From an uncultured Alistipes sp. (GTDB taxonomy: Bacteria > Bacteroidota > Bacteroidia > Bacteroidales > Rikenellaceae), in NCBI GenBank assembly GCA_934754975.1, contig CAKVKI010000072.1:1-10936 (forward strand): a stretch of DNA of 10,936 bases, read 5' to 3'. A model generated the notes under the pieces. The model ran no database searches and had not been told where the DNA came from. It saw only the letters and a program-made list of their open reading frames with translations. Shown one piece after another: positions 1 to 6,337 of this stretch. Positions within the stretch are counted from its first letter, which is position 1; each line of letters begins with the position of its first letter. The position numbers were made by a program, and so were the translations under genes.

Positions 1-795
1 TCGCTGAACCATGCGTCGATCATCGACGGCGTGCGTTTGTGCAAGGCCGTGCGCTACCGTTACGCCAACGCCGACATGGACGAACTGGAAGAGTGTCTCA
101 AAAAAGCGCAGGCGCAGCGTTTCCGCGTCATCTGCACCGACGGGGTATTCTCGATGGACGGCAATGCCGCGCCGCTGGACAAAATCTGCGCGCTGGCCGA
201 GAAATACGACGCACTGGTGATGGTGGACGAGTGCCACTCGGCGGGCGTGCTGGGCAAGACCGGCCGCGGCATCACCGAACTCTACGACCTGCGCGGACAG
301 GTGGACATCCTCACAGGCACGCTCGGCAAAGCCTTCGGCGGCGCCGTAGGCGGTTTCACGACGGGCCGCAAGGAGATTATCGAGATGCTCCGCCAGCGTT
401 CGCGCCCCTACCTCTTCTCCAACTCGCTGCCCCCCGCCGTGGTCGGCGCCGGAATCGAGATGTTCCGCATGCTGGGCGAAAGCAACGAACTGCACGACCG
501 CCTGGTAGCCAACGTGGAACACTTCCGCGAAGGCATGATGTCCGCAGGTTTCGACATCAAACCCACGCAGTCGGCGATCTGCGCCGTGATGCTCTACGAC
601 GCCAAGCTGTCGCAGGACTTCGCCGCCCGGCTGCAGGACGAAGGGGTTTTCGTGACGGGCTTCTACTATCCGGTCGTTCCGAAAGGCCAGGCCCGCATCC
701 GCGTACAGGTCTCCGCAGGCCACACGACCGAACAGCTCGACCGCTGCATCGCCGCCTTCATCAAAGTCGGCAAAGAATTGAATGTCATCAAATAA
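1..795 (+). CDS. kbl: Glycine C-acetyltransferase (2-amino-3-ketobutyrate CoA ligase), 5'-truncated by window edge
   Basis: This PLP-dependent enzyme of the alpha-oxoamine synthase family cleaves 2-amino-3-oxobutyrate with CoA to glycine and acetyl-CoA, the second step of threonine breakdown after threonine dehydrogenase. It acts in the cytoplasm. The reading frame is open from base 1, so the first codons seen are SLNHASIIDGVRLCKA. About 134 N-terminal residues are missing relative to the roughly 398-residue E. coli enzyme. Visible hallmarks are DGVFSMDG, the cofactor-contacting VDECHSAG region, and GTLGKAFGG, whose lysine (codon 328-330) should form the Schiff base. The C-terminal stretch YPVVPKGQARIRVQ is typical of Kbl. 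The match to remembered E. coli Kbl runs along the whole visible length and is closer than I would expect for BioF (8-amino-7-oxononanoate synthase), the main alternative. It ends 12 nt before the Lrp-family gene and probably shares its transcript. Confidence 0.93.
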   Translation, partial: SLNHASIIDGVRLCKAVRYRYANADMDELEECLKKAQAQRFRVICTDGVFSMDGNAAPLDKICALAEKYDALVMVDECHSAGVLGKTGRGITELYDLRGQVDILTGTLGKAFGGAVGGFTTGRKEIIEMLRQRSRPYLFSNSLPPAVVGAGIEMFRMLGESNELHDRLVANVEHFREGMMSAGFDIKPTQSAICAVMLYDAKLSQDFAARLQDEGVFVTGFYYPVVPKGQARIRVQVSAGHTTEQLDRCIAAFIKVGKELNVIK

Positions 796-807
796 AACCC
801 CCAGCAT

Positions 808-1281
808 ATGCCGAAAACATCCTTAGACGCAATCGACCGCAAGATCCTCAAGTATCTGATCAAGAACGCGCGCATGCCCTTTCTTGAGATTGCCCGCGAG
901 TGCGGTATCTCGGGCGCCGCGATCCACCAGCGCATCCGCAAGCTCGACGATTCGGGCGTAATCCTGGGCAGCCGGCTGATCGTCGATCCCAAAATGATGG
1001 GCTTCGACGTCTGCGCCCACATCAGCATCACGCTCAAGGACCCGCAACTGCTCAAACAGACCGTGGAACAGCTCAAGGAGGTCCCCGAAATCGTGGAAGC
1101 GCACTTCATCACCGGTTCGGGCAACATTCTCGTAAAGCTCTACTGCGTGGACAACGAACACCTTATGCGCACGATTTTCGACGGCATCCTGCGCATCCAG
1201 GGCGTCTCCTCGACCGAGACCCAGATCTCGCTGCAGGAAGCGTTCCAGCGGCAGGTGAACATCGATTTTATCGAAGAATAG
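808..1281 (+). CDS. Lrp/AsnC-family transcriptional regulator
   Basis: This 157-residue protein has the standard Lrp/AsnC length and order. Residues 4-60 form the N-terminal winged helix-turn-helix (LDAIDRKILKYL, then the recognition region GISGAAIHQRIRKLDDSGVI). Residues about 67-150 form the RAM ligand-binding and oligomerisation domain, with the ligand-loop motif TGSGNILVKLY at 102-112. Family members are feast-famine regulators that respond to amino acids as octamers or dimers. The ATG at 808 is chosen because the HTH begins almost at once and no upstream start fits the 12-nt gap after kbl; there is no clear Shine-Dalgarno sequence. Position directly behind a glycine/threonine catabolic gene suggests, by inference, that it senses an amino acid of that pathway and controls this operon. 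The exact ligand cannot be read from the sequence. Confidence 0.93.
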   Translation: MPKTSLDAIDRKILKYLIKNARMPFLEIARECGISGAAIHQRIRKLDDSGVILGSRLIVDPKMMGFDVCAHISITLKDPQLLKQTVEQLKEVPEIVEAHFITGSGNILVKLYCVDNEHLMRTIFDGILRIQGVSSTETQISLQEAFQRQVNIDFIEE

Positions 1282-1312
1282 CATCCGGCGGAGGATCTCG
1301 TCCTCCCGCACG

Positions 1313-1343
1313 ACGGAGACCCGGCAAAGGTCTCCGTTTTTTT
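1313..1343 (+). terminator. Rho-independent terminator of the kbl-lrp operon
   Basis: A perfect 9-bp stem ACGGAGACC / GGTCTCCGT with a 7-nt loop is followed by an uninterrupted T run to 1343. It starts 31 nt after the regulator's stop codon. A smaller hairpin, GGAGGA-tctcg-TCCTCC (1290-1306), lies just before it without a T tract and may protect the 3' end. Confidence 0.9.
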
Positions 1344-1676
1344 CGCGCCTGCAAGGAAAAGGGTGCAACCCGATTCGTTATCACATCCCGGAAAAACCCG
1401 TAGGTCCCTGATTTTCCGTACCTGCCGGGCGCCTGAACCACGGAAAACCGACGCCCCTGCGATCGACGCCCTGCAATATGCCCGGAAAACTGCCCGCCCC
1501 CGCAATCGACACCCCTATTACACCGGAAAAACCGCACGTCTTAATCTCCGCACGCCCGTTTTCCCGATCTCCGGTCCATATGCCCGGCCCATACGCCCGC
1601 GGCCCCTATGCCCTTTTCGCCGCCGCAGGCCGCGCCGCGCATATCCCGCACCCGGCCACTTCGAAACCGCCCGCGC
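1344..1676. repeat. Gene-free stretch with degenerate direct repeats of about 41-52 bp
   Basis: No convincing gene is visible here. Small open frames on both strands encode Pro/Arg-rich sequence without domain features or good starts. The first half carries at least four loose copies of a unit built on CGGAAAA, with the cores starting near 1389, 1441, 1483 and 1524. The second and third units each end in a GC(G/A)ATCGAC segment. Copies are clearly diverged, so an old tandem duplication is more likely than an active element. The rest (1545-1676) is GC-rich with repeated CCCATA/CCTATGCCC-like words and no clear structure. Confidence 0.45.
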
Positions 1677-1711
1677 AAAAAGAAAGCACCCCGCCTGATA
1701 ACAGGCGGGGT
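1677..1711 (-). terminator. Rho-independent terminator of the small exported-protein gene
   Basis: On the minus strand a 9-bp stem CCCCGCCTG / CAGGCGGGG (1689-1710, extendable by one A-T pair) closes a TTAT tetraloop. It is followed by TGCTTTCTTTTT. It lies about 43 nt downstream of the stop codon at 1754, on the correct strand. Confidence 0.88.
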
Positions 1712-1753
1712 ACCCCGGCAAACAATTGTTCAACTGATGATTATCCCGGAAAC

Positions 1754-2020
1754 TTATTCTGCGGACGAAGCCGGTGCTTCCGATGCGGCGGAGGAGTTGC
1801 CCTCACTTGTGCTTTCACTCTCAACCTTACTCTCCTCCTTGGTCGATTCTCCGGCAGTCGAATCCACCTTTCCCGCATCGTCAGTCGCCGATTTCTCCTG
1901 CGTGTCGGCAGCCGGAGCCGCAGCTTCGGTCGCGTCTTTCTTCTCGGGCTGCTGGGCGCAAGCCATCGCTCCGCCAGCCATCAGCAGCAAAGCTGCCATT
2001 GTTACAATCGTCTTTTTCAT
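1754..2020 (-). CDS. Small exported Ser/Glu/Ala-rich protein, possible lipoprotein
   Basis: This 88-residue product is not a family I recognise. It begins with a clear export signal: MKKT, then the hydrophobic stretch IVTMAALLLMAGGAMA, then C21. The AMAC motif could serve as a loose Bacteroidota lipobox, which would anchor the protein by a lipidated Cys21. Cleavage after ACA by signal peptidase I is the alternative. The mature part (about 67 residues) is hydrophilic, low in complexity and net acidic, dominated by Ala, Ser, Glu, Lys, Thr and Asp. It has no hydrophobic core and is probably disordered. The ATG at 2020 sits directly before the signal sequence and is preceded by an A/T-rich leader (TTTAAATTTTAAAAGCG) rather than a Shine-Dalgarno site. 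The gene has its own terminator and a sigma-54-like promoter, and it neighbours an NtrC-type regulator whose target it may be. Function is unknown. Confidence 0.8.
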   Translation of the reverse strand: MKKTIVTMAALLLMAGGAMACAQQPEKKDATEAAAPAADTQEKSATDDAGKVDSTAGESTKEESKVESESTSEGNSSAASEAPASSAE

Positions 2021-2097
2021 CGCTTTTAAAATTTAAAGGTTCTTCTTTACTTCTTTCGGTCCGGATATGTCTCATTAACCGTTCTGATAAAATGACG

Positions 2098-2113
2098 TTC
2101 AAGCGGCGTGCCA
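2098..2113 (-). promoter_or_regulatory. Sigma-54-like (-24/-12) promoter for the small exported-protein gene
   Basis: The minus strand reads TGGCACGCCGCTTGAA. The RpoN consensus is TGGCACG-N4-TTGC(A/T), so the -24 half is perfect and the spacing GG-N10-G is exact. The one flaw is A instead of the highly conserved C of the -12 GC. Transcription would start near 2087, leaving a leader of about 67 nt before the ATG at 2020. The adjacent gene encodes a sigma-54 activator, which raises the prior that the match is meaningful. Confidence 0.5.
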
Positions 2114-2120
2114 TCCGGAT

Positions 2121-2152
2121 AAAAAACACAAAACCGCTGATACACAGCGGTT
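2121..2152 (-). terminator. Rho-independent terminator of the kinase-regulator operon
   Basis: On the minus strand the 8-bp stem AACCGCTG / CAGCGGTT (2132-2152, 5-nt loop) is followed by TTGTGTTTTTT. It lies about 84 nt after the stop codon of the sigma-54 regulator. The plus strand has no T tract after the stem, so it acts on minus-strand transcripts. It sits between the possible enhancer and the sigma-54-like promoter. Confidence 0.85.
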
Positions 2153-2179
2153 AGAAGAACATACTGAAATCGGACGATG

Positions 2180-2227
2180 TGTGGAAAAATGTGGAATTCC
2201 GCCACAGGGTGTGGAAATAATCCACAC
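2180..2227. promoter_or_regulatory. Tandem TGTGG-N7-CCACA dyads, candidate enhancer for the sigma-54 activator
   Basis: Two perfect dyads with the same arms and spacer length are present: TGTGG-aattccg-CCACA at 2190-2206 and TGTGG-aaataat-CCACA at 2210-2226 (extendable to GTGTGGA/TCCACAC, 2209-2227). Their centres are 20 bp apart, two helical turns. A third TGTGG half site lies 10 bp before the first, at 2180-2184. The centres lie about 111 and 131 bp upstream of the predicted sigma-54 start site near 2087, the usual distance for NtrC-type enhancers. The half sites also resemble DnaA boxes (the complement TTTTCCACA fits TTWTNCACA), which is the main competing explanation. Confidence 0.5.
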
Positions 2228-2235
2228 TCAGGCGG

Positions 2236-3576
2236 TTATTCGATACCGTACAGGTGCAGTTTGTTGTAGAGGGTTTTGCGGTCGATGCCGAGCAGTTTGG
2301 CCGCCTGCGACTTGTTGCCTCCGGCGGCCGCCAGCGCCCGCCGGATCTGCTCCTCCTCGCCGGCTGGATTGCGCAGCGGTGCGGCAGGGGCCCCGGGAGT
2401 CTCGGACAGCTCGGCCGGCAGTTCCCGGCAGGTGATGTAATCCCCCGTGCAGAGCAGCGTCGCGGACATCACCGCATTCTTCATCTGCCGCAGGTTTCCG
2501 GGCCAGTCGTATCGGGTCATGGCCGCGGCCGCCTGCGGGTCGAAGCCCACGATCCGCTTCTCCAGTTCCCGGTTCGCCGCGTCGAGAAAAAAATCGGCGA
2601 AAAGCATGATATCCCCGCGCATCTGCCGCAGTTCGGGCATGCGGAGCGTAAATTCGTTGATGCGGTGATACAGGTCGGCGCGGAAAGTACCGCGCGCGAT
2701 GGCGGCTTCGAGGTCCTCGTTCGTCGCCGCGATCAGCCGGATATCGACCGGAATTTCGCGGTTGCCGCCCACGGGGCGAATCCGGCGTTCCTGCAGGGCG
2801 CGGAGCAGCTGCACCTGCGTTTCATAGGTCAGGTTGCCGACCTCGTCCAGAAAGAGCGTGCCGCCGTTCGCGGCTTCGAAGGCGCCCGTCTTGTCGCCCA
2901 CGGCTCCCGTAAACGATCCTTTGACATGGCCGAAAAACTCCGAAGCGGCCAGTTCGCGCGGAACGGCGCCGCAGTCCACGGCCACGAAAGGCTTCCCGGC
3001 GCGCCTGCCTTCGCGGTGAATCAGCTGGGCCACATGCTCCTTGCCCGTGCCGCTGGCGCCGTTCACCAGCACCGACATATTGGTCGGCGCAACGAGCCGG
3101 ATATACTCGTAAAGCCGTCGCGCGGCGTCACTGCGGCCTTCGATGTAATTGGACCGGTCTTCCTGCGGTTTTTTTGCGGAAGCGGCGGGAGCGGGCCGCT
3201 TCTCCCCGGCCGCCGCCGGAGCGTCGAGCGCTTCGCGGATCTTTTTCAGCAGTTCGTCGGGATTGACCGGTTTGGCCACGTAATCCCGCGCACCGAGCTT
3301 CATGCAGCGCACGGCGTTCTGGATTTCGGCGTAGCTCGTCATCACGATCACGGGCAGTTCCATATGCTGCCCGGACATCCACTGCAGCAGGGCGATGCCG
3401 TCCTCGTCGGGCAGGCGCATATCGCTCAGCACGAGCGAGAATCCGCCCTCCGCAAGCGCCGTGCGGGCCGCTGCGACGCTCGCCGCCGTCTCGGTCCGGA
3501 AGCCCTTTTTCGAGAGCCACGTCTTGAGCATCAGGGCGAAGGTGATATCGTCGTCTATGATTAAAATCCGTTCCAT
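2236..3576 (-). CDS. NtrC-type sigma-54-dependent response regulator
   Basis: This 446-residue cytoplasmic activator has the full three-domain order. The receiver (about 1-118) shows acidic residues D8-D10, phospho-acceptor D52 in SDMRLPDEDG, T80 and K102. The AAA+ sigma-54 interaction domain (about 143-375) shows Walker A GASGTGKE (173-180), the sigma-54-contacting loop GSFTGA (220-225; usually GAFTGA), Walker B LFLDEV (241-246), the FRADLYHRIN arginine-finger region (298-307) and WPGNLRQ (358-364). The C-terminal Fis-type HTH (about 407-444) ends IDRKTLYNKLHLYGIE. It should bind enhancers and open sigma-54 RNA polymerase complexes by ATP hydrolysis after phosphorylation of D52. Its ATG follows the kinase stop codon after 2 nt, so the two are almost certainly co-translated partners. 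The Ser in the GSFTGA loop is conservative, and no catalytic residue is missing. Target genes are not proven; the neighbouring exported-protein gene is the best local candidate. Confidence 0.95.
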   Translation of the reverse strand: MERILIIDDDITFALMLKTWLSKKGFRTETAASVAAARTALAEGGFSLVLSDMRLPDEDGIALLQWMSGQHMELPVIVMTSYAEIQNAVRCMKLGARDYVAKPVNPDELLKKIREALDAPAAAGEKRPAPAASAKKPQEDRSNYIEGRSDAARRLYEYIRLVAPTNMSVLVNGASGTGKEHVAQLIHREGRRAGKPFVAVDCGAVPRELAASEFFGHVKGSFTGAVGDKTGAFEAANGGTLFLDEVGNLTYETQVQLLRALQERRIRPVGGNREIPVDIRLIAATNEDLEAAIARGTFRADLYHRINEFTLRMPELRQMRGDIMLFADFFLDAANRELEKRIVGFDPQAAAAMTRYDWPGNLRQMKNAVMSATLLCTGDYITCRELPAELSETPGAPAAPLRNPAGEEEQIRRALAAAGGNKSQAAKLLGIDRKTLYNKLHLYGIE

Positions 3577-3578
3577 AC

Positions 3579-6158
3579 TCAGGGCAAAGATACCTTTTTT
3601 TGCGCTTCCGCGACAATCGCGCGGATATTTTCCGCCGCTGCGCCGATCTCGCCGCGCAGGGCGTCGGTCAGCGGCCCCTCCCAGCTTTCGGCCGCGCGCA
3701 GTGTCGCGGCAATGCCGGCCGCCCCCAGCATCGTGAAGATCGGCAGCATTTTATGCGCCACGGCTTTCAGCGCGGCAACGTCGCCGCTGCCGAGCGCCTC
3801 TTCGAGCAGCCGGCAATTCGCGGCGCTCTGCTCGGCGAAGGATTCCAGAATCCCGCGCGCCGCCTCCGCATCGTCGCCCGCATAGGCCGTCAGGGGATCG
3901 AAATTCACGCCGCCCTCCGAAACCGCCGCTGCAACCGCATTATCCGCCGCACCGTCCGCTCTGCTCCCGCCGACGCTCTTCCCCGCGCCGGCGACGGTTA
4001 CCGCACCGCCGATTTTCTCCGCGCCTTCCGCGTTCCCTCCATCCCCGGTCTTTCGTGCGCCGCAAACGGCATTCAGCACTGCAATCAGTTCATTGGCCGT
4101 AAACGGCTTGCGCAGGCATCCCGCAAAGCCGCGGGCCGAAAAATCCCCGGCTTCCAACTCCCCGCGGGCCGAAACCGCCACCACGGGAAGCGCGGGATTC
4201 ACGCCGCGCACCGCCGCAAGAACGCCGAAACCGTCAGCCGAAGGCATCTGTATATCGGTCAGCACCACGTCGAAGCCGCCTTCCGCGACCAGTTTCGCGG
4301 CATACTCGGGGTATTGGCAACATTCGGCCCCTACACCCGCCTGACGGCACATCGCGGCGGTCATTTCGAGCTGCAACGGATCGTCGTCGATCAGCAGCGC
4401 CTTCACGCCGCGACACGCCGCCGCCGACGCTTCGGCAGGCCGCAGTTTGCGGGAACCCCCGCCCGGAGCGGTCCCGACCGGGATCGAAACGATGAATTTA
4501 CTTCCTTCTCCCAAGCGGCTTTCGAGCGATATGGTCCCCTCCAGCAGTTTCACGAGCCGATCGACGATCGACAGGCCCAGTCCGAATCCATCGACGCCCT
4601 GCGCCGAACGCAGGCGTACGAACTCCTCGAAAATCCGCTCCTTCTCCTTGCGTCCGATGCCGCGGCCCGTATCGCGGACCGAGAAGACGAGCCGTCCCTG
4701 CACCACGTCGACGCGGATCGCCACCGAGCCTTCGTCGGTAAATTTCAAGGCGTTGGAGATCAGGTTGTCGGCGATCTGCCGGATGCGGAACGGATCGCCC
4801 GCCACCTCGCGCCCGGCCGCCGGTTCGACGTCGAGCGTCAGCCCGATGCCCTTCGCCCCGGCCTGCGCCGCAAATCCTGCGCGGATCGTTTCGAACAGCT
4901 GCGCCGGGCAGAACGCGACCTTATCGACGTCCACCTTGTTGATGTCGAGCCGATAGAAATCCAGCAGGCTGTTCACCAGCGCCAGCAGATGCTCCGACGA
5001 CTCCTTCATATTGTGCAGGTACAGCTCCTCGCGCTTGTCGCCGGTCAGGCGCGAAAGCAGGTCGATATAACCCATCACCGAACCCAGCGGCGCCTTGATG
5101 TCGTGCGTGATGGCCAGCATCAGCTTCTCGCGCGCCGCCAGCAACGCTTCATTGTCGCGGTTGGCCCGCTCCAGCGCCCGCCGGTAGCGATTGCTGCGGT
5201 TGATGTCGCGCCACAGGATGCCGACGAACAGCAGCATGAGTACCACGGCTGCGGCGGCGATCACGCCCAGCGTCAGCGACGAACGGCGGCGAATGGCCTC
5301 CGTCTGTTCGAAGCGGTTCATCAGGAAAGCCGTATCCTCGGCTTCGAAATCCATGATAAGGCGGTATATCTTCGTGTTGACCAGCTCGTTGCTGTACCGC
5401 AGGCGCATTCCTTCGTTCCACGCCCGGTCGTAGATGCCGATGCGGTCGCTGGTCACCCGGTCCTGAAGCGTCCGCAGAACCACCGCGATCGTATCCTTCA
5501 CCTCCGGCGCAGGCAGCGAATCCACGACCCGTTCGTGGCGGGAAATAATCATCCCGGCCTCCTCCTTCGGCGGGCTGAACAGGTCGGCGAAACGGCGGAA
5601 AAATTTGCGCTTGCGCCGCGGGACGGTCACCGTATCCTGCACGACCACACGCGAAGCGACGGTGTCCGCCGCCCGTACGACGCTGTCCGCACGCTCCACG
5701 CTGTCCGCCGGACCGATCAGCTCGCGGATATTCTTGTCCAGCAGGCTGGAGGTGGCGGCCGAACGGATCGTCCGCCGCAGGCTCATCGTCCGCCGCTCCT
5801 TGTCGGCCAGAAGACGCACGATGCTGTCCAGACGCATCGTCTGCAGGGAATCCTCCGCAGCGGTCAATCCCCGCAGCGAATCGATCAGGCCGCGCACGGT
5901 GCGCAGTTCGCGTTTGTAACGGGACTCGTAGGACTGGTATCCGGCGATCATCAGCTGGCCGTAACTCTCGGCCTGATAAAGATGGTAGAGCGTCTGTCCC
6001 ACGACGTTGCGCTTGGTGTGAAGCAGGGAATAGCTGCCGTCGGGAGTCGAAAAACGCACCATCGCCCGGTAGACATACCCTACCGAAAGGACGCAGACCA
6101 CGATCAGGGCCGCGTATCCCACGAAAATCTTTGTTTTGACGAATTTCGACTCTTTCAT
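3579..6158 (-). CDS. Hybrid sensor histidine kinase with receiver and Hpt domains
   Basis: This is an inner-membrane sensor kinase of 859 residues if started at the ATG at 6158. I chose that start because MKESKFVKTK leads straight into the first membrane segment (about 11-31); an upstream in-frame ATG at 6248 adds 30 Pro/Gly-rich residues encoded across hairpin structures. A periplasmic sensor of about 260 residues follows. It resembles no ligand domain I know and contains a DSV/ADTV-rich stretch at 152-178. The second membrane segment is at about 295-316. Then come HisKA (H352 in AITHDIKAPLG), HATPase (N-box with N465/N469, DTGRG at 496-500, GFGLGLS at 524-530), a receiver (DDD 591-593, D635 in LTDIQMPSADG, K684), an Ala/Gly-rich linker (about 701-750) and an Hpt domain (H802 in VAHKMLP). 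All relay residues are present, so a His352-Asp635-His802 relay to Asp52 of the adjacent regulator is expected. The signal is unknown. Confidence 0.94.
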   Translation of the reverse strand: MKESKFVKTKIFVGYAALIVVCVLSVGYVYRAMVRFSTPDGSYSLLHTKRNVVGQTLYHLYQAESYGQLMIAGYQSYESRYKRELRTVRGLIDSLRGLTAAEDSLQTMRLDSIVRLLADKERRTMSLRRTIRSAATSSLLDKNIRELIGPADSVERADSVVRAADTVASRVVVQDTVTVPRRKRKFFRRFADLFSPPKEEAGMIISRHERVVDSLPAPEVKDTIAVVLRTLQDRVTSDRIGIYDRAWNEGMRLRYSNELVNTKIYRLIMDFEAEDTAFLMNRFEQTEAIRRRSSLTLGVIAAAAVVLMLLFVGILWRDINRSNRYRRALERANRDNEALLAAREKLMLAITHDIKAPLGSVMGYIDLLSRLTGDKREELYLHNMKESSEHLLALVNSLLDFYRLDINKVDVDKVAFCPAQLFETIRAGFAAQAGAKGIGLTLDVEPAAGREVAGDPFRIRQIADNLISNALKFTDEGSVAIRVDVVQGRLVFSVRDTGRGIGRKEKERIFEEFVRLRSAQGVDGFGLGLSIVDRLVKLLEGTISLESRLGEGSKFIVSIPVGTAPGGGSRKLRPAEASAAACRGVKALLIDDDPLQLEMTAAMCRQAGVGAECCQYPEYAAKLVAEGGFDVVLTDIQMPSADGFGVLAAVRGVNPALPVVAVSARGELEAGDFSARGFAGCLRKPFTANELIAVLNAVCGARKTGDGGNAEGAEKIGGAVTVAGAGKSVGGSRADGAADNAVAAAVSEGGVNFDPLTAYAGDDAEAARGILESFAEQSAANCRLLEEALGSGDVAALKAVAHKMLPIFTMLGAAGIAATLRAAESWEGPLTDALRGEIGAAAENIRAIVAEAQKKVSLP

Positions 6159-6172
6159 GCCTTCAAAGATAT

Positions 6173-6213
6173 AAAAAAGCCCGGAATATCCGGGTTCCCC
6201 GGCTCCGGCCGGG
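6173..6213 (-). promoter_or_regulatory. Attenuator-like leader upstream of the hybrid kinase gene
   Basis: On the minus strand, segments CCCGG (6213-6209), CCGGG (6202-6198), CCCGGA (6194-6189) and TCCGGG (6185-6180) follow one another, then CTTTTTTA. Segments 3 and 4 make a 6-bp GC-rich stem with a 3-nt loop and a T6 tail, a terminator-like structure 14 nt before the chosen ATG. Segments 2 and 3 can instead pair (5 bp, loop GAA), which would destroy it, while 1 and 2 can pair to restore it. It could also simply be a terminator insulating the kinase gene from upstream transcription. The transcription start is unknown. Confidence 0.45.
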
Positions 6214-6290
6214 AGCTTTACGCCCGGATTTATCGGCGGAAAAGGCAAAAAAAATCGCAGTCCGGAAGGATATCGGCACCTTTTTTCCCT

Positions 6291-6298
6291 TAATTTTG
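6291..6298 (+). promoter_or_regulatory. Bacteroidota -7 box upstream of the lipoprotein gene
   Basis: TAATTTTG matches the Bacteroidota -7 consensus TAnnTTTG. Transcription would begin near 6303, giving a leader of about 35 nt before the ATG at 6338. No TTTG is seen at the -33 position, so support is partial. The leader is A/C-rich without a Shine-Dalgarno site. Confidence 0.45.
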
Positions 6299-6337
6299 AA
6301 AACGGTCACTTATCATACACCACTAAAACCAACGATT

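Noticed and set aside
1518..1733. Minus-strand 71-codon frame in the gene-free stretch
   Set aside because: It spans the terminator of the small exported-protein gene, is Arg/Gly-rich, and has no domain, membrane or signal features.
1478..2036. Plus-strand frames overlapping the small exported-protein gene (1478-2029 and 1608-2036)
   Set aside because: They have Arg/Pro/Ser-rich composition and no good start context, and they run through a terminator hairpin and across the minus-strand gene, which has a signal peptide, its own promoter-like element and terminator.
2180..2227. DnaA-box cluster or replication origin
   Set aside because: Four TGTGGAA/TCCACA-type words, one complement (TTTTCCACA) fitting TTWTNCACA, resemble DnaA boxes. 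However, neighbouring genes point toward the site rather than away, no strongly AT-rich unwinding stretch or dnaA/dnaN-type neighbour is present, and the equal-geometry paired dyads fit an activator enhancer better. A DnaA-titration site is not excluded.
6159..6248. Upstream ATG at 6248 as the kinase start
   Set aside because: It would add 30 Pro/Gly-rich residues before MKESKFVKTK, encoded across the terminator-like hairpins. The ATG at 6158 gives the normal short cytoplasmic leader before the first membrane segment.
3600..6293. Long plus-strand open frame (about 897 codons) opposite the kinase
   Set aside because: It is antisense to a kinase with complete domain motifs, is Arg/His/Gln-rich without recognisable motifs, and arises from GC-rich codon bias on the other strand. 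The same applies to the long frames opposite the regulator (2254-3564), the permease (8454-9845) and the leucine-rich-repeat region (7345-8283).
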